Shown here piece after piece: positions 60,940 to 64,000 of a stretch of 64,000 nt of DNA. The position numbers were made by a program, and so were the translations under genes. Under the pieces are notes generated by a model. That model was not told the DNA's origin, did no database searches, and saw nothing but the letters and a program-made list of their open reading frames with translations. The stretch is taken from the NCBI RefSeq assembly GCF_002953255.1, contig NZ_CP026498.1, positions 7,881,939 through 7,945,938 of the forward strand, given 5' to 3'. Position 1 is the first letter of the stretch. Every line of letters starts with the position of its first letter. The DNA is from Streptomyces sp. CB01881. GTDB lineage: Bacteria > Actinomycetota > Actinomycetes > Streptomycetales > Streptomycetaceae.

Positions 60940-63435
60940 GTGTTGATCCGATCCACGGCGGAGCGGCGTCCCACCGCCGCCCGTCACTCCAAGAGCCCCG
61001 CCGCCCGGGCGGGTCTGGCCTCGCTGGCGGCCGCCGGCCTGGCGGGCCTGCTGGTGGCGACGCTGGGCGCGGCGCCCTCGCAGGCGTCCGCGACCGTCGA
61101 CAACGCGTCCTGTCGTCCCGACGGCATGTACCAGACCCCCGGGGTGGACGTCCCGTACTGCAGCGTCTACGACACCGCGGGCCGCGAGAAGATGGGCGCG
61201 GACCACCAGCGCCGCATCATCGGCTACTTCACGGGCTGGCGCACCGGCAAGGACGGGACCCAGCCCTACCTGGTGAGCGACGTCCCCTGGGACAAGGTCA
61301 CCCACCTGAACTACGCCTTCGGGCACGTCGGCGGCGACAACAAGATCTCCGTCGGCACCGACAACGACAAGAACGAGGCCACCGGGATCTCCTTCCCGGG
61401 CGTGCCCGGTGCGGAGCTGGACCCGTCGCTGCCCTACAAGGGGCACTTCAACCTGCTGACGAAGTTCAAGAAGCAGTACCCGAACGTCAAGACCATGATC
61501 TCGGTGGGCGGTTGGACCGAGACCGGCGGCTACTTCGGCGACGACGGCAAGCGCGTCAACTCCGGCGGCTTCTACTCGATGACCGTCAACCCGGACGGCA
61601 GCGTCAACCAGGCGGGCATCGACACCTTCGCCAACTCCTCGGTCGACTTCATCAAGAAGTACGGCTTCAACGGCGTCGACATCGACTACGAGTACCCGAC
61701 CTCGATGAAGGACGCGGGCAACCCGCTGGACTGGCAGCTCGCCAACTCCAAGCGCGGTTCGCTCGCCAAGGGTTACGCGGCCCTGATGAAGACCCTGCGC
61801 GAGAAGCTGGACCGGGCCGGCGCCGCCGACGGCAAGCACTACCTGCTGTCGGTCGCGGCCCCGTCGTCCGGCTACCTGCTGCGTGGCATGGAGACCTTCC
61901 AGGTGGCGCAGTACCTGGACTACGTCAACATCATGTCGTACGACCTGCACGGCGCCTGGAACAAGTACGTCGGCCCGAACGCCTCGCTGTTCGACGACGG
62001 CAAGGACGGCGAGCTGGCCGCGGCCAACGTGTACGGCACCGGCCAGTACGGCGGGATCGGCTACTTGAACGCGGACTGGTCGTACCACTACTTCCGCGGT
62101 GCGGTGCCGGGCGGCCGGATCAACGTCGGGCTGCCGTACTACACGCGCGGGTTCAAGAACGTCACCGGCGGGACGAACGGCCTCTGGGGCACCTCCTCCA
62201 CCAACAGCTGCCCGGTCGGCTCCGGCCTGACCACCTGCGGTGACGGCGCCGTCGGCATCGACAACATCTGGAACGACAAGGACGACGCGGGCAAGGAGTC
62301 CCCGGCCGGCTCGAACCCGATGTGGCACGCGAAGAACCTGGAGAAGGGCATCGTGCCCGACTACCTCTCCAAGTACGGCGTGACCGACACCGCCCTGCAG
62401 GGCACCTACGCCCGCAACTACAGCTCCTCGCTGGTGGCGCCGTGGCTGTGGAACGACTCGAAGAAGGTGTTCCTCTCCACCGAGGACGAGCAGTCGGTGG
62501 GCGCCAAGGCGGACTACATCGTCAACCAGGGTGCCGGCGGCGCGATGATCTGGGAGCTCGCGGGCGACTACAAGTGGGACGCGGCCGCCAACGGCGGCAA
62601 GGGCCAGTACGTGCCGGGCTCGACGCTGACCTCGCTGATGTACGACAAGTTCAAGGCGGCCTCGCCGTACGGTGCGGTCCGCTCGACGACCGCGCTGCCG
62701 CAGCAGACCCTGCCGATCGACGTGTCGTTCACCAACTTCGCGCTGGGCGACTCGAACTACCCGATCAACCCGAAGATCCACATCGTCAACAACTCGACGG
62801 TGACCCTGCCGGGCGGCACGGAGTTCCAATTCGACTACAGCAACTCGGCTCCGGGCAACGCGAAGGACCAGTCCGGCTTCGGGCTGACCGTCATCAAGCA
62901 GGACAACCCCGGTCCGGGCAACGTGGGCGGCCTCAAGGGCACCTACAACCGGGTCTCGGTGAAGCTGCCGGGCTGGCAGTCGCTGGCGCCGGGTGCGTCG
63001 ATCGACATGGACTTCGTCTACTACCTGCCGGTGTCGACGCCGTCGAACTGGACGGTCAACGTCGGCGGCACGCTGTACGGCCTCAAGGGTGACCTGAGCC
63101 GGGGCGCCGTGGACGGCGGCACCGCGACGCCGACCCCGTCGCAGACGGCCACGCCGACCGCGACCCCGACGGTCACGCCCACGGTGACCCCGACGGTCAC
63201 CCCGACCGTGACGCCCACGGTGACCCCGACGGTCACCCCGACCGTGACGCCGACCGCGACCCCGACCTCGGGCACCTGCACGGGTGCGCCGGCCTGGGAC
63301 GCGGCTGCCACCTACGCGACCACCACCAAGGTGTCGTGGAAGGGCCACTACTACCAGAACAAGTGGTGGACCAAGGGCGACGACCCCAGCGCGAGCGGCT
63401 CGTGGGGCGTCTGGAGCGACCTCGGGACCTGCTGA
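60940..63435 (+). CDS. Secreted multidomain GH18 chitinase
   Basis: 831 residues. Signal peptide to about QASA, then a GH18 barrel (~85-575) with SVGGWTETGGYF, catalytic Asp247, Asp249, Glu251 in GVDIDYEYP, NIMSYDLHGAW, and GGAMIWELAGDY. A ~130-residue chitinase C-type beta domain (PIDVSFTNFALGDSNYPINP) and a Thr-Pro linker follow. The C-terminal CBM5/12 module has WDAAATYATTTKVSWKGHYY and WWTKGDDPS. This resembles ChiC/ChiA-like endochitinases. GTG at 60940 has GGAGGA 5 nt upstream. Its promoter carries two DasR-type sites, so GlcNAc-derived signals should control it together with nagE and nagF. Confidence 0.93.
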   Translation: MLIRSTAERRPTAARHSKSPAARAGLASLAAAGLAGLLVATLGAAPSQASATVDNASCRPDGMYQTPGVDVPYCSVYDTAGREKMGADHQRRIIGYFTGWRTGKDGTQPYLVSDVPWDKVTHLNYAFGHVGGDNKISVGTDNDKNEATGISFPGVPGAELDPSLPYKGHFNLLTKFKKQYPNVKTMISVGGWTETGGYFGDDGKRVNSGGFYSMTVNPDGSVNQAGIDTFANSSVDFIKKYGFNGVDIDYEYPTSMKDAGNPLDWQLANSKRGSLAKGYAALMKTLREKLDRAGAADGKHYLLSVAAPSSGYLLRGMETFQVAQYLDYVNIMSYDLHGAWNKYVGPNASLFDDGKDGELAAANVYGTGQYGGIGYLNADWSYHYFRGAVPGGRINVGLPYYTRGFKNVTGGTNGLWGTSSTNSCPVGSGLTTCGDGAVGIDNIWNDKDDAGKESPAGSNPMWHAKNLEKGIVPDYLSKYGVTDTALQGTYARNYSSSLVAPWLWNDSKKVFLSTEDEQSVGAKADYIVNQGAGGAMIWELAGDYKWDAAANGGKGQYVPGSTLTSLMYDKFKAASPYGAVRSTTALPQQTLPIDVSFTNFALGDSNYPINPKIHIVNNSTVTLPGGTEFQFDYSNSAPGNAKDQSGFGLTVIKQDNPGPGNVGGLKGTYNRVSVKLPGWQSLAPGASIDMDFVYYLPVSTPSNWTVNVGGTLYGLKGDLSRGAVDGGTATPTPSQTATPTATPTVTPTVTPTVTPTVTPTVTPTVTPTVTPTATPTSGTCTGAPAWDAAATYATTTKVSWKGHYYQNKWWTKGDDPSASGSWGVWSDLGTC
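63130..63266. repeat. Thr-Pro linker repeat in the chitinase
   Basis: Units of ACGGTCACCCCG and close variants repeat about ten times and encode TVTP/TATP. The two codon versions alternate, so copy number may vary between strains. Confidence 0.85.
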
Positions 63436-63463
63436 CGACAGCGGTCCGCCGAGGTGAGAGACG

Positions 63464-63504
63464 GCGGTGGCGGTGCACCCGGTCGGGGGGTGCGCCGCCA
63501 CCGC
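63464..63504. terminator. Terminator between chitinase and bcp
   Basis: A stem of about 15 bp with one G-U pair (63464-63478 with 63489-63504) is followed by TCCGTTTT on the plus strand; it lies between convergent genes. Confidence 0.82.
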
Positions 63505-63622
63505 TCCGTTTTCGCGACCGACCCGCTTTTCGCGACCGCTCCGATCCGGACGTCCGCACGTCCCGGTGAGGAGCGCGGCCGTCCGGGCCGTCCCGTCCGG
63601 GCCGTCTCGTCAGGCGCTCTCG

Positions 63623-64000
63623 TCAGGCGGTCTCGACCTTGAGGTCGCGCAGCAGTTTGGCGACGTGGCCGGTGGCCTTCACGTTGTAGAGCGCGCGCTC
63701 GACCTTGCCCTGCTCGTCCACGATCACCGTGGAGCGGATCACACCCTGGTAGGTGCGGCCGTAGTTCTGCTTCTCGCCGTACGCGGCGTAGGCCTCCAGG
63801 ACGGCGTGGTCCGGGTCGGAGAGCAGGACGACCTTGAGGTCCTCGGCCTCGCGGAACTTGCCGAGCTTCTCCGGCTTGTCCGGCGAGATGCCGATGACGT
63901 CGTAGCCGGCGCCGGCGAAGACCTCCAGGTTGTCGGTGAAGTCGCAGGCCTGCTTGGTGCAGCCCGGGGTGAGCGCGGCGGGGTAGAAGTAGACGATCAC
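63623..64000 (-). CDS. bcp: Bcp-type thiol peroxidase, 5' end outside the window
   Basis: 125 residues are visible; the start lies beyond base 64000. VYFYPAALTPGCTKQACDF holds the peroxidatic Cys and, five residues on, the resolving Cys of the atypical 2-Cys Bcp/PrxQ group. GISPDKPEKLGKFREAEDL and the VIRSTVIVDEQGKV strand complete the thioredoxin fold. It reduces peroxides with thioredoxin. The first visible GTG lies in the middle of the conserved strand, so it is not the start. Confidence 0.93.
   Translation of the reverse strand: MIVYFYPAALTPGCTKQACDFTDNLEVFAGAGYDVIGISPDKPEKLGKFREAEDLKVVLLSDPDHAVLEAYAAYGEKQNYGRTYQGVIRSTVIVDEQGKVERALYNVKATGHVAKLLRDLKVETA

Noticed and set aside
60850..63501. 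An 883-codon minus-strand open frame opposite the chitinase
   Set aside because: The chitinase frame has signal peptide, catalytic motif and binding module; the antisense frame is Arg/Val/Gly-rich with no motif.

Overview
The window is a high-GC actinobacterial chromosome segment, almost certainly from Streptomyces, Kitasatospora or a close relative. The evidence is the codon use (nearly every third base G or C through most genes), two SsgA-like sporulation proteins, two secreted GH18 chitinases, 16-bp DasR-type operators at GlcNAc/chitin genes, an LAxTG surface protein, many probable leaderless promoters (a TAnnnT box 6-8 nt before the start codon), and gene order matching the block I know from S. 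coelicolor around hppD, nagE and rph. No insertion sequence, prophage, CRISPR array, replication origin or large biosynthetic cluster is visible.

Layout. 1-3.6 kb: a two-gene xanthine-dehydrogenase-like pair whose large subunit has lost cofactor and catalytic motifs. 3.7-7.3 kb: tRNA-Cys, a guanidine-III riboswitch with its guanidinium exporter, an MFS pump and a secreted deacetylase-like lipoprotein. 7.7-12.2 kb: a translationally coupled trio of class F-type sortase, membrane-anchored esterase and an MprF-like aminoacyl-lipid synthase on a rhomboid-like base. 12.3-19.2 kb: SsgA-like protein, helicase, TM2 and DUF2752 proteins, IclR regulator, PDZ-less S16 protease, Lrp regulator, and an HPPD gene reduced to its N-terminal half. 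19.3-29.5 kb: two-component system, chitinase, GT87 mannosyltransferase, second SsgA-like protein, RDD membrane proteins. 29.7-34 kb: endonuclease V, then an orphan type VII secretion-like trio (small helical protein, WXG/PPE-like protein, mycosin) with unusually low third-position GC. 34-40.2 kb: accessory genes (two GNATs, SDR/HxlR pair, DinB, sigma-like protein, AbiEi-like protein).

40.2-59.7 kb is a conserved housekeeping block: nicotinamidase, a frameshifted nicotinate phosphoribosyltransferase, ClpS, DUF2017, amino-acid permease, Mec-CysO-CysM cysteine synthesis, a metallo-beta-lactamase-fold phosphodiesterase-like protein, RNase PH and RdgB. From memory its order parallels M. tuberculosis Rv1330c-Rv1341. 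It is interrupted by a membrane-anchored PemK-like protein, a small HTH protein, an LAxTG surface protein, two flavin monooxygenases and the GlcNAc PTS genes nagE2, nagE1 and nagF. Two short ORFs ending in Cys-containing segments, one before cysO-cysM and one before the monooxygenases, look like cysteine-sensing leader peptides and tie those loci together as sulfur genes.

59.8-64 kb: tRNA-Leu, an HNH nuclease with a duplicated N-terminal module, a large chitinase whose promoter holds two DasR-type sites, and the end of a Bcp peroxiredoxin. Chitinase secretion, GlcNAc uptake (NagE/NagF) and the shared operators form one chitin-use circuit.
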